Source of the DNA: Opitutia bacterium
GTDB taxonomy: Bacteria > Verrucomicrobiota > Verrucomicrobiia > Opitutales > Opitutaceae
Reading direction: 5' to 3'
NCBI GenBank assembly: GCA_947474365.1
Contig: CANJIU010000019.1
Coordinates: forward strand, 53,832-117,831
Length of the DNA: 64,000 bases
The position numbers were made by a program, and so were the translations under genes. This document shows positions 9,908 to 19,415 of this stretch, piece by piece (within the stretch, counting starts at the first letter, position 1; every line of letters begins with the position of its first letter). The notes below the pieces were generated by a model. The model worked only from the letters and a program-made list of their open reading frames with translations, made no database searches and was not told where the DNA came from.

Positions 9908-11298
9908 AAATGAATTTTCCTCCCCACGTTCTCGATGCGGGTCGTGTCCTCCGGATCTGCGGTGTCGCGTGGTTGGCCGCGCTCACCGTGAGCGTGACGT
10001 CGGCGACGCCGCTCATTCCGGCCGCGAGGCAAACCAAGCCGTTGCTGCTCTCGGGTGGCACGGTGGTGACCGTGAGCGGATCGGTATTGGCGGCGACAGA
10101 CGTGCTGGTCGTCGACGGTCGGATTTCCCGGATCGCTCAGAAAATTTCGCCGCCGGCGGGGACGGAGGTCATCGATCTCAAGGGCAAGTATGTCTATCCG
10201 GGTTTCATCGCTGCGCAGACGATGCTCGGTCTGGTGGAGATCTCTGGCCAGCGCCAGACGGTGGATTCGTCGGAGATTGGCGCGATCAATCCAAATGTGC
10301 GCACGCAGACGGCGCTGAACCCTGACAGCGAATTGATTCCGGTGGCGCGGGCCAACGGCGTCCTGACCGCATTGGCGGTGCCGGCGGAGCGCGCCAGCGG
10401 GGTGACACGGGGAAACTTGATTGCGGGGACCTCAACGTTGATTCGCCTCGATGGCTGGACGTGGGAGGACCTGACGTTGCGCGCTCCTCTGGCGCTCCAT
10501 GTCTACTGGCCCGTGGTGCGGCTCAACCGTCCCTCCGGTGCGAAAGGGGCTTCGACCGCACCACGGGAGACGGATCGCGACGCGCGGGCGCTCGATGATG
10601 CATTTGTCGCTGCTCGGGCGTATGCGCAGGCCAAGGCCGCGGGCAGGGTGGGATTCGAAACGGATCTCCGTTGGGAGGCGATGTTGCCGGCGATCCGGGG
10701 CGAGCAGCGGGTTTTTGTGCACGCCGATGAGTTGAAGCAGATTCGCGCCGCACTGGTGTTCGCGAAAAAGCACGCGCTCAAAATCGTGATCGTGGGCGGA
10801 CTCGATGCCTGGCGGGCGGCCGAGGATCTCAAGGCGGCGGACGTCCCGGTGATTGTGGGGGGCACGAACCGTCTGCCGCGGCGGCGCGATGACGACTACG
10901 AGTCGGCCTATGCGAACCCGGCTCGACTCCAGGCGGCCGGGGTGCGGTTTTGCATCGCCGGTGGTGTCAGTGGTCCGCCCGACGTCGGCAACGAACGGAA
11001 CCTGCCGTATCACGCGGCGCGTGCGGCCGCGCATGGTCTGCCCCGGGAGCAGGCCTTGCGCGCGGTGACGCTGGGAGCGGCGGAGGTGCTCGGGGTCGAG
11101 GCCGAACTCGGCTCCATTGACGTCGGCAAGCGCGCCATGCTGATCGTGACGAACGGGGATCCGCTGGAGATTTCGACGCAGGTGGAGCGGGCGTTCATCG
11201 ACGGGGCGCCGGTTGATCTCCGCAGCCGGCACACCCAGCTCTATGAGAAATATCGCGAGCGGCTGCGGCGCCTGGAGCCCATGACGGCCAAGCCGTGA
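9904..11298 (+). CDS. Exported amidohydrolase-superfamily protein lacking the HxH metal motif
   Basis: A 464-residue protein. The ATG at 9904 overlaps the TGA of the preceding amidohydrolase (ATGA), so the two are probably made in fixed ratio. Residues about 8-30 are hydrophobic and look like a signal peptide. It begins like the family (LLLSGGTVVTVSGSV, then YVYPGFIAA), but the position where HxH should follow reads AAQTMLGLVEI. The C-terminal family motif ELGSIDVGKRAMLIV is intact. By eye it matches the degenerate N-terminal half of its neighbour better than the active half. I infer a non-catalytic or altered-metal partner of the upstream protein. Confidence 0.75.
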   Translation: MKMNFPPHVLDAGRVLRICGVAWLAALTVSVTSATPLIPAARQTKPLLLSGGTVVTVSGSVLAATDVLVVDGRISRIAQKISPPAGTEVIDLKGKYVYPGFIAAQTMLGLVEISGQRQTVDSSEIGAINPNVRTQTALNPDSELIPVARANGVLTALAVPAERASGVTRGNLIAGTSTLIRLDGWTWEDLTLRAPLALHVYWPVVRLNRPSGAKGASTAPRETDRDARALDDAFVAARAYAQAKAAGRVGFETDLRWEAMLPAIRGEQRVFVHADELKQIRAALVFAKKHALKIVIVGGLDAWRAAEDLKAADVPVIVGGTNRLPRRRDDDYESAYANPARLQAAGVRFCIAGGVSGPPDVGNERNLPYHAARAAAHGLPREQALRAVTLGAAEVLGVEAELGSIDVGKRAMLIVTNGDPLEISTQVERAFIDGAPVDLRSRHTQLYEKYRERLRRLEPMTAKP

Positions 11299-11329
11299 GC
11301 AAGCCGGTGTGACGTCCCGCCCCGTTGTC

Positions 11330-14116
11330 ATGCACGACTCCAATTTGACCGAGGAACGGCTCTATGCCCGGTTGACGGCGCTGCGCAGGGAAGAGCGGGC
11401 GGCGCTGTTGGAACGGGAGACGGCGGACGATTGGGCGATGCGAGCGCGGCTGGAAAACCGGCTTCAAGCCTATGACCGGTTGCCGGGCGACGACACGGTG
11501 ACGGCGAGCAATCCCGATCCGATGGCGGAGCCCGTTGTCGCGGCGCCGGCCGATGAGACGATAGGTCGGTACAAGTTGCGGCAGAAACTTGGGGAGGGCG
11601 GCTGTGGGGTGGTTTATCTGGCGGAGCAAGCGGAGCCTGTGCGGCGGCGCGTGGCGCTGAAAGTGATCAAACTGGGGATGGACACCAAGGTGGTGATCGC
11701 GCGTTTTGAGGCGGAGCGTCAGGCGCTCGCGCTGATGGATCATCCGAACATCGCGAAGGTATTCGATGCCGGGACGACTGACGCGGGGCGCCCGTATTTT
11801 GTGATGGAGCTGGTGCGGGGAGTTCGGCTCACGGATTATTGTGATCAACAGGGCGTGACGACGCGCGGTCGGATCGAGTTGTTCATCCAGGTGTGCGGGG
11901 CGATCCAGCACGCCCATCAAAAAGGTATCATCCACCGCGATCTCAAACCGTCGAACATCCTGGTGGCGGTGCAGGATGGCATGCCGATGCCGAAGGTGAT
12001 CGACTTCGGGATTGCGAAATCGATCCACGGTCGCCTTGCGGATGCGACGGTGTTCACCGGATTTGAGCAGTTCATCGGTACGCCAGCGTACATGAGTCCG
12101 GAGCAGGCGGAGCTGTCCGGGGTGGATATCGACACGCGCACCGACATTTACTCGCTGGGGGTGGTGCTCTACGAACTGCTGACAGGCCGGTTGCCGCTCG
12201 ACCCGAAGACCCTGACGGAATCCGGGCTCGACGAGATCCGGCGCCTCATCCGTGAGGTCGACCCGCCGCGGCCGTCGACGCGGCTGGGAACGATGACAGA
12301 GGTTGATTTTACGAATGTGGCAAAGCGGCGGGGCGCCGCTCCGTCGCTTTTGTCCGCGGAAGTACGCGGCGATCTCGACTGGATCGTGATGAAGGCGATC
12401 GAGAAGCAGCGGAACCGGCGGTATGAGTCGGCGGCGGCGCTGGCGGCGGACCTGACGCGGCACCTGCAGGATGAACCGGTGTTGGCACGGCCGCCGAGCG
12501 CGGTGTATCGTACGCGAAAATTTGTGACACGGCACAAGGTCGCGGCCGTGGCGACGGCGGCGGTGGCCCTGGCACTCGTGGCCGGCACGGTGGTGAGCAC
12601 CTGGCAGGCGGTGCGGGCACGGCGGGCGGAACGCGTGGCGCAGGGAGAGCGCGAGGAAGCGCGGCGCAGCCAGGACCGGGCCGAGGATCTGCTCGCGTTC
12701 ATGTTGGGTGATTTGCGGACGCAGCTCGAAAAGGTCGGCCGACTCGACGTGCTCGAGGCGGTGGGCGAAAAGGCGATGGCCTATTTTGCGTCGCTCAATC
12801 CGCGCGAACTCACGGATGCAACGCTGACACGGCAGGCGAAGGCGTTGACGCAGCTTGGGGAGATTCGGAAAAAACAGAAGCGATATGCCGAGGCGCTACA
12901 GGCCTTTACCGGCGCTTACGAACGCTCGGCACTCCTCGCTTCGCGACACGCGCGTGACGTCAGCGTGCTTTTCGAGCGCGGACAGGCGGAGTTTGGGCTG
13001 GGTGATATTCGCCGGCTGCAAGGCGAGTCGATCGCGGCCAAGGAATGGTTGATGCGGTATCGGGTTACGGCGGAGACCTTGGCCGCGATTGAACCCGGCC
13101 GGTCGGAATGGCAGCAGGAGGTGACGTATGGACTGCACAATCTTGCGGTGCTGAAAAAGGATGAAGGCGACTTGGCCGGAGCGCGCGCCGATTTTGCCGC
13201 CAAGCTGGAAATCATTCGGACCATGTCTGAGCGGAAACCGGCCGATTTGAGGCTCAAGTTTCGCATTACTGACACGGAGTCGTGGCTTGGGAGCCTCGCG
13301 GAACAAGCGGGCGATTTTGGCCGGGCGCTCGCTCATTTTGAAACTGAGGCCCGGGGACTGGAAGAGTTGCAGCGGATTGATCCGGACGATCTTACTTGGC
13401 GGTATGAATGGGCTGACAGTCTCTCCCTGCAGGCACGCATCCTTAGCATTACAGGGAAAAATCACGAAGCCGCAAAGCGTCTCGGTGAGGCGCGAAAGCT
13501 TATCGACCGCGCAACGGCTCATGATCCTGGCAACCGTTCCTGGGCTGAGTGCTCATATCGAATTCGGCTTCGAGAGGCAACGATCGCGAGGGGGAACGGG
13601 GATCGGATGGAGGCGGCGCGATTGGCGGCGTCTGCCCGCGTTGGCTTTGAGGCGTTGCTCGAGAAGGCGCCCAAAGATACTCGCGCCATCGCGGGGCTTT
13701 CTGCCGCTTTGCGAACGGAGGCCGAATTACACGCGACCGAAGCCCCGACCAAGGCGAAAGCGGCCATCGGGAGGATGCTGATGTTGGGCGATGAACTCGT
13801 TCGACTGGAAAGCAGGGGTGTCGAGGCGATTTCTCAGCAAGCGCAGCTGCTGGTGGCGGCGGCACAAATTGAAGTTGAACAAGGTAGCACCGAGACGGCC
13901 TTGGGGCATGCCGCCCGCGCGTTTGAATTGACGGCGCCCCATATCGAGCGTTCGAACGACTGGCGGCTGCTCGATCCTGCGGTCAGGGCGGGGATCCTCT
14001 TGGGGAAGCGTGAACAAAATATTCGTTTGCAATCACGATTGGAGAAGCTGGGATATGTGTCCCTCCTCCCATGGCCGCCGGGTGCTCCGGTCGGTTCGCG
14101 GGAGTCGTCACGATAA
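11330..14116 (+). CDS. Membrane Ser/Thr protein kinase with TPR-like C-terminal half
   Basis: A 928-residue Hanks-type kinase. ATG 11330 is chosen over GTG 11309, which would crowd the previous stop. The kinase domain is at about residues 72-375: G-loop LGEGGCGVV, VALKVIK with the ATP-binding lysine, catalytic loop HRDLKPSN, DFGIAKS, and SPEQAE in place of APE. One transmembrane helix follows (about 405-428, AAVATAAVALALVAGTVV). The remaining 480 residues are alpha-helical with TPR-like repeats and probably lie in the periplasm. The architecture matches the kinase-TM-TPR proteins abundant in Verrucomicrobiota and Planctomycetota, often linked to ECF sigma factors, but no sigma factor is adjacent here. 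Target unknown. Confidence 0.9.
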   Translation: MHDSNLTEERLYARLTALRREERAALLERETADDWAMRARLENRLQAYDRLPGDDTVTASNPDPMAEPVVAAPADETIGRYKLRQKLGEGGCGVVYLAEQAEPVRRRVALKVIKLGMDTKVVIARFEAERQALALMDHPNIAKVFDAGTTDAGRPYFVMELVRGVRLTDYCDQQGVTTRGRIELFIQVCGAIQHAHQKGIIHRDLKPSNILVAVQDGMPMPKVIDFGIAKSIHGRLADATVFTGFEQFIGTPAYMSPEQAELSGVDIDTRTDIYSLGVVLYELLTGRLPLDPKTLTESGLDEIRRLIREVDPPRPSTRLGTMTEVDFTNVAKRRGAAPSLLSAEVRGDLDWIVMKAIEKQRNRRYESAAALAADLTRHLQDEPVLARPPSAVYRTRKFVTRHKVAAVATAAVALALVAGTVVSTWQAVRARRAERVAQGEREEARRSQDRAEDLLAFMLGDLRTQLEKVGRLDVLEAVGEKAMAYFASLNPRELTDATLTRQAKALTQLGEIRKKQKRYAEALQAFTGAYERSALLASRHARDVSVLFERGQAEFGLGDIRRLQGESIAAKEWLMRYRVTAETLAAIEPGRSEWQQEVTYGLHNLAVLKKDEGDLAGARADFAAKLEIIRTMSERKPADLRLKFRITDTESWLGSLAEQAGDFGRALAHFETEARGLEELQRIDPDDLTWRYEWADSLSLQARILSITGKNHEAAKRLGEARKLIDRATAHDPGNRSWAECSYRIRLREATIARGNGDRMEAARLAASARVGFEALLEKAPKDTRAIAGLSAALRTEAELHATEAPTKAKAAIGRMLMLGDELVRLESRGVEAISQQAQLLVAAAQIEVEQGSTETALGHAARAFELTAPHIERSNDWRLLDPAVRAGILLGKREQNIRLQSRLEKLGYVSLLPWPPGAPVGSRESSR

Positions 14117-14135
14117 CCTGCAACTCCATTATTCG

Positions 14136-14633
14136 ATGTCCGCCCCAGTTGAGTATTCTGTCACCGTTCCGTTAACTATCATGATGGGTGCAGGCGGTCC
14201 TGTTGTCACCTATGGCACTGCCATTGTGAATGCTCCCGTGGGCGGAATTAGCTGTCCCGCAAGCGGCGATGTCGTTGTTCACTATCTGGTTTTCAACCGC
14301 GGTGACACGATTGCGATTTCATACGAAATCAACGATTCACCGGGTTGGGTTTTTGCTCCGACCCACAGCCTCCGACAGACATCGAAAAAATCCGGGCAGC
14401 CCAACGATAACAACGGTGATTGGAACTTTCCTCCGCAGCGGCGTGGGCTGCAGTCATCCGGAAAGAGGTTTGTCTTGGTCGATTGTCCGGCGACCTGGGC
14501 CTCATGGAAGTTTTCGTATTCCTTGCGCTACAGAGGCACCGAGTTCCCGATCGATCCCGAGATTACGAACTCGGATGAGCCTATGCTCTACCGGTGGAAA
14601 GGCTGGAAGGCAAAGAGCCGGCGGAGTTCCTGA
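14136..14633 (+). CDS. Hypothetical protein downstream of the kinase
   Basis: I do not recognise this 165-residue product. The ATG at 14136 is 19 bp after the kinase stop. The frame is also open upstream, but that part overlaps the kinase and is not credible protein. The sequence is beta-rich with repeated short hydrophobic strands and aromatic residues (for example VEYSVTVPLTI and YRGTEFPIDPE). It has no signal peptide and no long hydrophobic segment. The GC content and third-position bias are weaker than in neighbouring genes. Its position suggests cotranscription with the kinase and perhaps a role as partner or substrate, which is inference only. Confidence 0.5.
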   Translation: MSAPVEYSVTVPLTIMMGAGGPVVTYGTAIVNAPVGGISCPASGDVVVHYLVFNRGDTIAISYEINDSPGWVFAPTHSLRQTSKKSGQPNDNNGDWNFPPQRRGLQSSGKRFVLVDCPATWASWKFSYSLRYRGTEFPIDPEITNSDEPMLYRWKGWKAKSRRSS

Positions 14634-14708
14634 AGGCGGCTCGCGGACTCGATGGCCGTGGTTTAGACTTTGGCCGCTCGTGGGAAGGTGGGAGAAGTCT
14701 TCCCGACC

Positions 14709-15026
14709 TCACCCCTTCTTCGGCACCGCCACCGGCACCGGTGCCGTCGGGAAGAACGGAGCGAGCCAGTCGATCGCTGGTTTCATGAACTCCGGTTCGG
14801 TCCGGGTGATGGTCCAATGCATCACCAATAGGACGAGGATCATCAGGAAGATCAGGACCACCAGGGCCGGGCTGATACTGCGGAGAAACTTGTAGAAACT
14901 AATCGTCATCATCACCGCCAGGAATCCGCAGATGATCGTCAGGAAATGATGCTCTGCGAACAGCACCTTGATCTGTTTGGTGATCGGCTCAATGGCCTTC
15001 AGGAAGGGCGTCCAGTCGATGTTCAT
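14709..15026 (-). CDS. Small two-helix membrane protein
   Basis: A 105-residue protein beginning MNIDWTPFLKAIEPITKQ. It has two predicted membrane helices separated by a short turn (about residues 28-47 and 52-70), then a soluble tail ending in a proline/valine-rich segment and PKKG. No family recognised. The hydrophobic pattern with polar caps and the clean start (ATG on the minus strand at 15026) support a real gene over a chance frame. It converges with the hypothetical gene to its left and lies 160 bp downstream of the M16 operon on the same strand, so it may be transcribed alone. Confidence 0.6.
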   Translation of the reverse strand: MNIDWTPFLKAIEPITKQIKVLFAEHHFLTIICGFLAVMMTISFYKFLRSISPALVVLIFLMILVLLVMHWTITRTEPEFMKPAIDWLAPFFPTAPVPVAVPKKG

Positions 15027-15185
15027 CGCGAGAGTATCAGACCATTGGACATGCCGGCGGTTCGGGTCAAAAGGTAATAAAGGCGGACGCGCCGCATTTT
15101 CTACGTAGTCGCGGCTTCGCCTCCCCGAACTTCCGCATTCCGGTTGCCTGGGTGGGGACGTGGGGCCGGCGTTCCGTCTTGAACT

Positions 15186-18011
15186 TCACTCCTTGGCGGT
15201 GGCACCCGTGGGCAACGTCCCGGCCAAGACCATCACCATCTTTTCCGGATCGACGTGCCGCTTGATCGCCCCGTTGACGTCCGCGAGCGTGAGCCCCTGG
15301 ACGCGGCGGGGGAATTCGTCGACCCACTCCACGCCGTAGCCGCGCTGCAGGGTGTTGAGCAACGTGCCGGCCAGCCCGCCCGTCGTGGCCAGCGCAACTT
15401 TGTAGGACCCCGTGAGCGTGACCTTGAACGTCGCCAACTCCTCCGCAGTCAGGCCCTCGGCATGGAAGCGCCGCAGCTCGCGCTGGGTCGCCGCGATACC
15501 CTTTTCCAACAGCTCGGGCGCGAACGTGGCGTGAATCGACCAGGAGCCGTCGGCGTAGGTGTCGCCCCCGAGCGAGGCGCCGATGCCGTAGGTCAGCCCT
15601 TCGCGGTTGCGGATGATGTCGAGGAGTCGCGCCGAGAAAAATCCGCTGCCAAACACCGACGTCGCCATGTTCAGATTTTGGTAGTCGGGGTCGGTGTAAC
15701 GCAGACCGGAAGGCTGGCCGATCACCAACGACACGCTGGTCTTGCCCGGCATGGCGATCCGCTCCGTGCGCCCTTGGCCGATCGATGGCGCTTTGGCCAC
15801 GGACGGCAGACTACGCCCGCCGGTCCAGCCGCTGAATCCCTGCGTGAGCGCGCGGTCCACGACGGCGTCGTCCACATCGCCGACCGCGACGATCCGCGTC
15901 GCCGCGGTGCCATAATTCGCGGCGTGAAACGCCTTCAGCTGATCGAGCGTGGCGGCCTCAATCGCGGCGACGTACTGATCGTCGGCGGGCGGACGGTTCG
16001 GATGGCCGGCGGGAAAGATCGCCCGCGAAAACGCGCCTTGGGCGCGGAAATCGGTGTCCTCCATCTGTCGCCGATACTGGCCGACTGCCTGCTTCTTCAG
16101 TTTCTCAAATTCCCCGGGATCAAAACGCGGCGTGCGCAATTGCTCCGCGAGGAGCTCCAGCACGAGCGGCAGGTCCCGACGCAGGCACTTTCCGCTGAAA
16201 TTCAGGGTGTGAGACCCGGTGGAGAAGTTCAGCGTCGCACCGGCCTGTTCGAGCAACTCCGCGATGGCGAACTTGTCGCGTTTCGCCGTGCCCTGGTCGA
16301 GCATGCCGGCGGTGAGATCCGCGATGGCGGAGTTGCCCGGAGGGTTGAAGATGTCGCCCGCGTTCATGACCCCGCGAATCGTGACGACCTCCTTGATCGA
16401 GGTGGCCAGGGTGACGGTGTCGATCCCGGCTACGGTCCGGCGCTTCACGCGGGGGGCGATGAGTGCCGCGCCGCCGGCACCGGCAGGCGCGGCGCCTGCG
16501 TCGCGTTGGGCGGTGCGGGATTTCGAATTGGAGAAACGCGACGGGGGCGTCGCGTCCCCAGGAGGCAGCGAAGGATCGCGGTAGTAGTGGAGACTGCTGC
16601 CGAGAAGCGCGGGCGTGTCCGCCCGTTGTTTTTGACTGGCGGGCGGTGTACCCGCACTTCCGCCGGCCGGTGCCTCGACCTGTGGAAGGAACCATCCGAC
16701 CGTGCTCTGATCATCCTTGAGATACGCCTGCGCGACACGCTGGACGTCGGCGGCGGTGACGGCCTTCAGCGCGTCCAGCTGGGTCAAATACAGCGACCAG
16801 TCGCCCACGGCGATGGGCTCGTTGATTTGGCTGGCGATGGCGAACGAGCCGTCGCGCGCGTAGGCGATGCCTGCGACAAGTTTGTTGATGGCGCGGGAGA
16901 CTTCCGCGGCCGCGACGCCGTCACGCTGCACCTTCTCCACCTCGGCCACCAGCGCCTTTTCGATCGGCTCGTGGGTCGTACCGGGGGTGAGCATCGCGCT
17001 CAACACAAACAGCGTGGGGTCGCGCAGGAACTCCTGGCCGGCGTTGGCGCTGATGGCGAGATTCGTGTCGATCAACGCGCGGTAGAGCCGGCTGGTTTTC
17101 CCGTCGCTGAGCAGGGCGCCGAGGACCTCGAGTGGGGCGTGGTCGGCGTGCGTGGCGGGCGGCACCTTGTAGGCGACGTTGACGACGCCGAGTTCGCCCG
17201 GGCGCCGCACGCTCACACGACGGGAGCCACTCTGTGCCGGCTCCTCGGTATAAACCTGCGGGATCGGCTTCGGCGACCGCGGGATCGCGCCAAAATATTT
17301 CCCGATGAGCTGCAGTGCCGGCTGCGACGAGAAATCGCCGATGAGAGTGACCGTCGCGTTGTTCGGCCAGTAAAACGTGTCGTAGAACTCCCGGAGCTTT
17401 TCGATCGACACTTTCTCGATGTCGGAGCGCCAGCCGATTACGGGGTGGTGATAGGGGTGGGCGAGAAAGGCCGTGGCGCCGATTTCCTTGAGCAGCGCCG
17501 AGCCGGGATCATTTTCGTCGCGCTCGAATTCGTTGCGGACGACGGTCATCTCCGGCTGGCGGTCCTCCTCGCGGAGCAGGAGCCCGCGCATCCGATCCGA
17601 CTCAAGCTGGAGGGCGAGCTCCAGGTGATCGCTCGGTAGGTTTTCGTAGTAGTTGGTGCGGTCGTAGGACGTCGTGGCGTTATTGATGCCGCCGATGCTG
17701 TCCATGACCGTGTCGAAACCCTTGCCGATGCCGGGATGAAAATTCTTGCTGCCCTTGAACATGAGATGTTCGAGCAGGTGCGTCGCGCCGGTGGTTCCGG
17801 TCACCTCGTTGCGGGAGCCGACGCGATAAGTGACCATCACGGTGAGCACGGGGGCCGAATGGTCCTCCAGCAACAGCACGTTGAGGTCGTTGGCCGCGAG
17901 TTTGTATTCGGCGATGCCACCGGCGGTTTTCACCGCCGTGAAGCCTTCGGCGGCTCGGGCGGGTAGGTGCCAAACGACCGCGGACAGGAGAAAGAACGAG
18001 AGGTGTTTCAT
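15186..18011 (-). CDS. Exported M16 zinc peptidase, fused active and inactive halves
   Basis: A 941-residue protein. The start at 18011 gives a signal peptide (MKHLSFFLLSAVVW), whereas a longer frame to 18089 would overlap the upstream gene. Residues about 25-455 are an active M16 half with the inverted zinc motif HLLEH at 78-82 and the distal glutamate in VVRNEFE. Residues about 530-930 are an M16 half without HxxEH (the position reads LTAGMLDQGT). A low-complexity linker of roughly 65 residues joins them and contains a copy of the window's palindromic repeat (peptide GDATPPSR). The two halves match, in order, the two separate genes immediately upstream, so this is a duplicated and fused version of that pair. 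It is probably a periplasmic peptide-degrading enzyme. Confidence 0.9.
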   Translation of the reverse strand: MKHLSFFLLSAVVWHLPARAAEGFTAVKTAGGIAEYKLAANDLNVLLLEDHSAPVLTVMVTYRVGSRNEVTGTTGATHLLEHLMFKGSKNFHPGIGKGFDTVMDSIGGINNATTSYDRTNYYENLPSDHLELALQLESDRMRGLLLREEDRQPEMTVVRNEFERDENDPGSALLKEIGATAFLAHPYHHPVIGWRSDIEKVSIEKLREFYDTFYWPNNATVTLIGDFSSQPALQLIGKYFGAIPRSPKPIPQVYTEEPAQSGSRRVSVRRPGELGVVNVAYKVPPATHADHAPLEVLGALLSDGKTSRLYRALIDTNLAISANAGQEFLRDPTLFVLSAMLTPGTTHEPIEKALVAEVEKVQRDGVAAAEVSRAINKLVAGIAYARDGSFAIASQINEPIAVGDWSLYLTQLDALKAVTAADVQRVAQAYLKDDQSTVGWFLPQVEAPAGGSAGTPPASQKQRADTPALLGSSLHYYRDPSLPPGDATPPSRFSNSKSRTAQRDAGAAPAGAGGAALIAPRVKRRTVAGIDTVTLATSIKEVVTIRGVMNAGDIFNPPGNSAIADLTAGMLDQGTAKRDKFAIAELLEQAGATLNFSTGSHTLNFSGKCLRRDLPLVLELLAEQLRTPRFDPGEFEKLKKQAVGQYRRQMEDTDFRAQGAFSRAIFPAGHPNRPPADDQYVAAIEAATLDQLKAFHAANYGTAATRIVAVGDVDDAVVDRALTQGFSGWTGGRSLPSVAKAPSIGQGRTERIAMPGKTSVSLVIGQPSGLRYTDPDYQNLNMATSVFGSGFFSARLLDIIRNREGLTYGIGASLGGDTYADGSWSIHATFAPELLEKGIAATQRELRRFHAEGLTAEELATFKVTLTGSYKVALATTGGLAGTLLNTLQRGYGVEWVDEFPRRVQGLTLADVNGAIKRHVDPEKMVMVLAGTLPTGATAKE
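16535..16561. repeat. Half copy of the palindromic repeat inside the fused M16 gene
   Basis: This 27-bp stretch matches the right arm of the 57-bp palindrome at 39358-39414 and 62525-62581, with one base change (ACGGGGGCGT for ACGAGGGCGT). Read on the minus strand it encodes GDATPPSR within the linker that joins the two M16 halves. No matching left arm is present nearby. Confidence 0.75.
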
Positions 18012-18042
18012 GGATGGAGATAGGCGGGAACGCGGCCCGCGC

Positions 18043-19383
18043 TCACTTCTTCGCCTCAGCGCCGAAAATGGTTCCGGCCCGGACAACAAAGAAATCCTCC
18101 GGGTGCAGGTGCTTCTTCACGGCGGCGTTCACCTGTTCGGTGGTCAGCGCATTCAGGGTGCTCGCGAAGCGATCGAGCCAGCCGAGATCGTAGCCGCGGT
18201 GAATGGTGGAAAGCAGGTTGCCCGCGACGCCATCGGAGGTGGCGAGCCCGACTTCGAAGGTGCCGATGAGATTTGTCTTCCGGCGCTCCACTTCGTCGGC
18301 GGTTACGCCGGCCTCGTACCAACTCGTGAGCTGCTTCTTCGCCGAAGCGATGCCCTTGTCGAGCAGTGTCGGGTTGAAGGTCGCGGTGATCTGCCACGCC
18401 CCGTCGGTGAACGTGTCGCCGGAGAGGTTAGAACCGATCCCGTAGGTGAGTCCCTCCTTGTCGCGCACGTTCGCCATCAGCCGGCCGGTGAAGCCGCTGC
18501 CGAGAATCGCGGTGGCGACGCGCACGGCCTGGTAGTCGGGGTCGCTGTATTTCAGGCCGCTGGCCTGGCCCATCACAACCGTCACGCTGGTTTTTCCTGG
18601 CATGAAGACATCCTGCGTCTTCGGTGAGTCGGTGCCGGCGGCTTTCGGGGTCTGGGGCAGGGAGACGCCGCCCGTCCAGCCGGCAAACGCCGCGCCGAGT
18701 TCGCGCTGCAACAGGGGAATGTCGAGATCGCCGGTCGCGACGAGAGTAAAGCCCGCGGGGCCGTAGTATTTTTTGTGAAACGCGATCACCTCGTCGAGCT
18801 TCGCGGATTGAATCGCCGCGAGCATCTCCTCGGGGGCGGGATTGCGGTTCGGATGCCCGACCGGATAGACCGCGCGGGTGAAGGCATCCTCGGCGCGGAA
18901 GTTGGTATCCTCCAGCTGCCGTTGCAGTGAGCCCGCGAACTGCTTCTTCTCCTTTTCCAATTGTTCCGCGGTGAGCGCCGGCGTGCGGAGTTGTTCCGCA
19001 ATCAAGGCCACCACCAGCGGCAGATCCTTTTTCAGGCACTTGGCGCGCACGTCGAGCATCTGGTTGCCGACGCCGAAGCTGATGGTGGCACCGACCTGCT
19101 CGAGCTTCGCGGCGATCGCGAAGCGGTCGTTTTTCACCGTGCCCTTGTCCAGCATCATTCCGGTCAGGGTGGGCACCGCGGCATTGTCGTTGCCCGCAAA
19201 CGCGTCACCGGCGGGAAGCGATCCGCGGATCGTGACGACGTTCTTCACCCCGGTGGGGTAGGCGACGACGTCGATACCGGCGATCTTCGCGCGGACGGCT
19301 TTTTCGGCGATCTGGGCGTGGGTGGTGCTGAGGGAGCAGAGGAGCAGGATCGAGACCGAGAGAAGGAGACGAGAAAAATTCAT
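18043..19383 (-). CDS. Exported M16 family protein, non-catalytic partner
   Basis: A 446-residue M16 protein with a clear signal peptide (MNFSRLLLSVSILLLC, cleavage near THAQ). The position of the zinc motif reads LTGMMLDKGTV, so it lacks HxxEH and should not cleave peptides itself. It keeps the second-subunit features of M16B heterodimers, including the basic, glycine-rich region GLTYGIGSNLSGD. It lies 32 bp downstream of the active M16 gene and 31 bp upstream of the fused M16 gene, all on the minus strand, so an operon is likely. It probably pairs with the upstream active subunit. Confidence 0.88.
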   Translation of the reverse strand: MNFSRLLLSVSILLLCSLSTTHAQIAEKAVRAKIAGIDVVAYPTGVKNVVTIRGSLPAGDAFAGNDNAAVPTLTGMMLDKGTVKNDRFAIAAKLEQVGATISFGVGNQMLDVRAKCLKKDLPLVVALIAEQLRTPALTAEQLEKEKKQFAGSLQRQLEDTNFRAEDAFTRAVYPVGHPNRNPAPEEMLAAIQSAKLDEVIAFHKKYYGPAGFTLVATGDLDIPLLQRELGAAFAGWTGGVSLPQTPKAAGTDSPKTQDVFMPGKTSVTVVMGQASGLKYSDPDYQAVRVATAILGSGFTGRLMANVRDKEGLTYGIGSNLSGDTFTDGAWQITATFNPTLLDKGIASAKKQLTSWYEAGVTADEVERRKTNLIGTFEVGLATSDGVAGNLLSTIHRGYDLGWLDRFASTLNALTTEQVNAAVKKHLHPEDFFVVRAGTIFGAEAKK

Positions 19384-19415
19384 GGGAATGAGAATTCGAA
19401 CGATAATCGCGCGGG

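Noticed and set aside
14010..14135. Upstream extension of the hypothetical gene after the kinase
   Set aside because: It overlaps the kinase end; the ATG at 14136 gives a coherent protein.
15255..17639. Long open frame on the plus strand opposite the fused M16 gene
   Set aside because: The M16 reading has signal peptide, HLLEH and homology to its neighbours; the opposite frame is low-complexity and has none.
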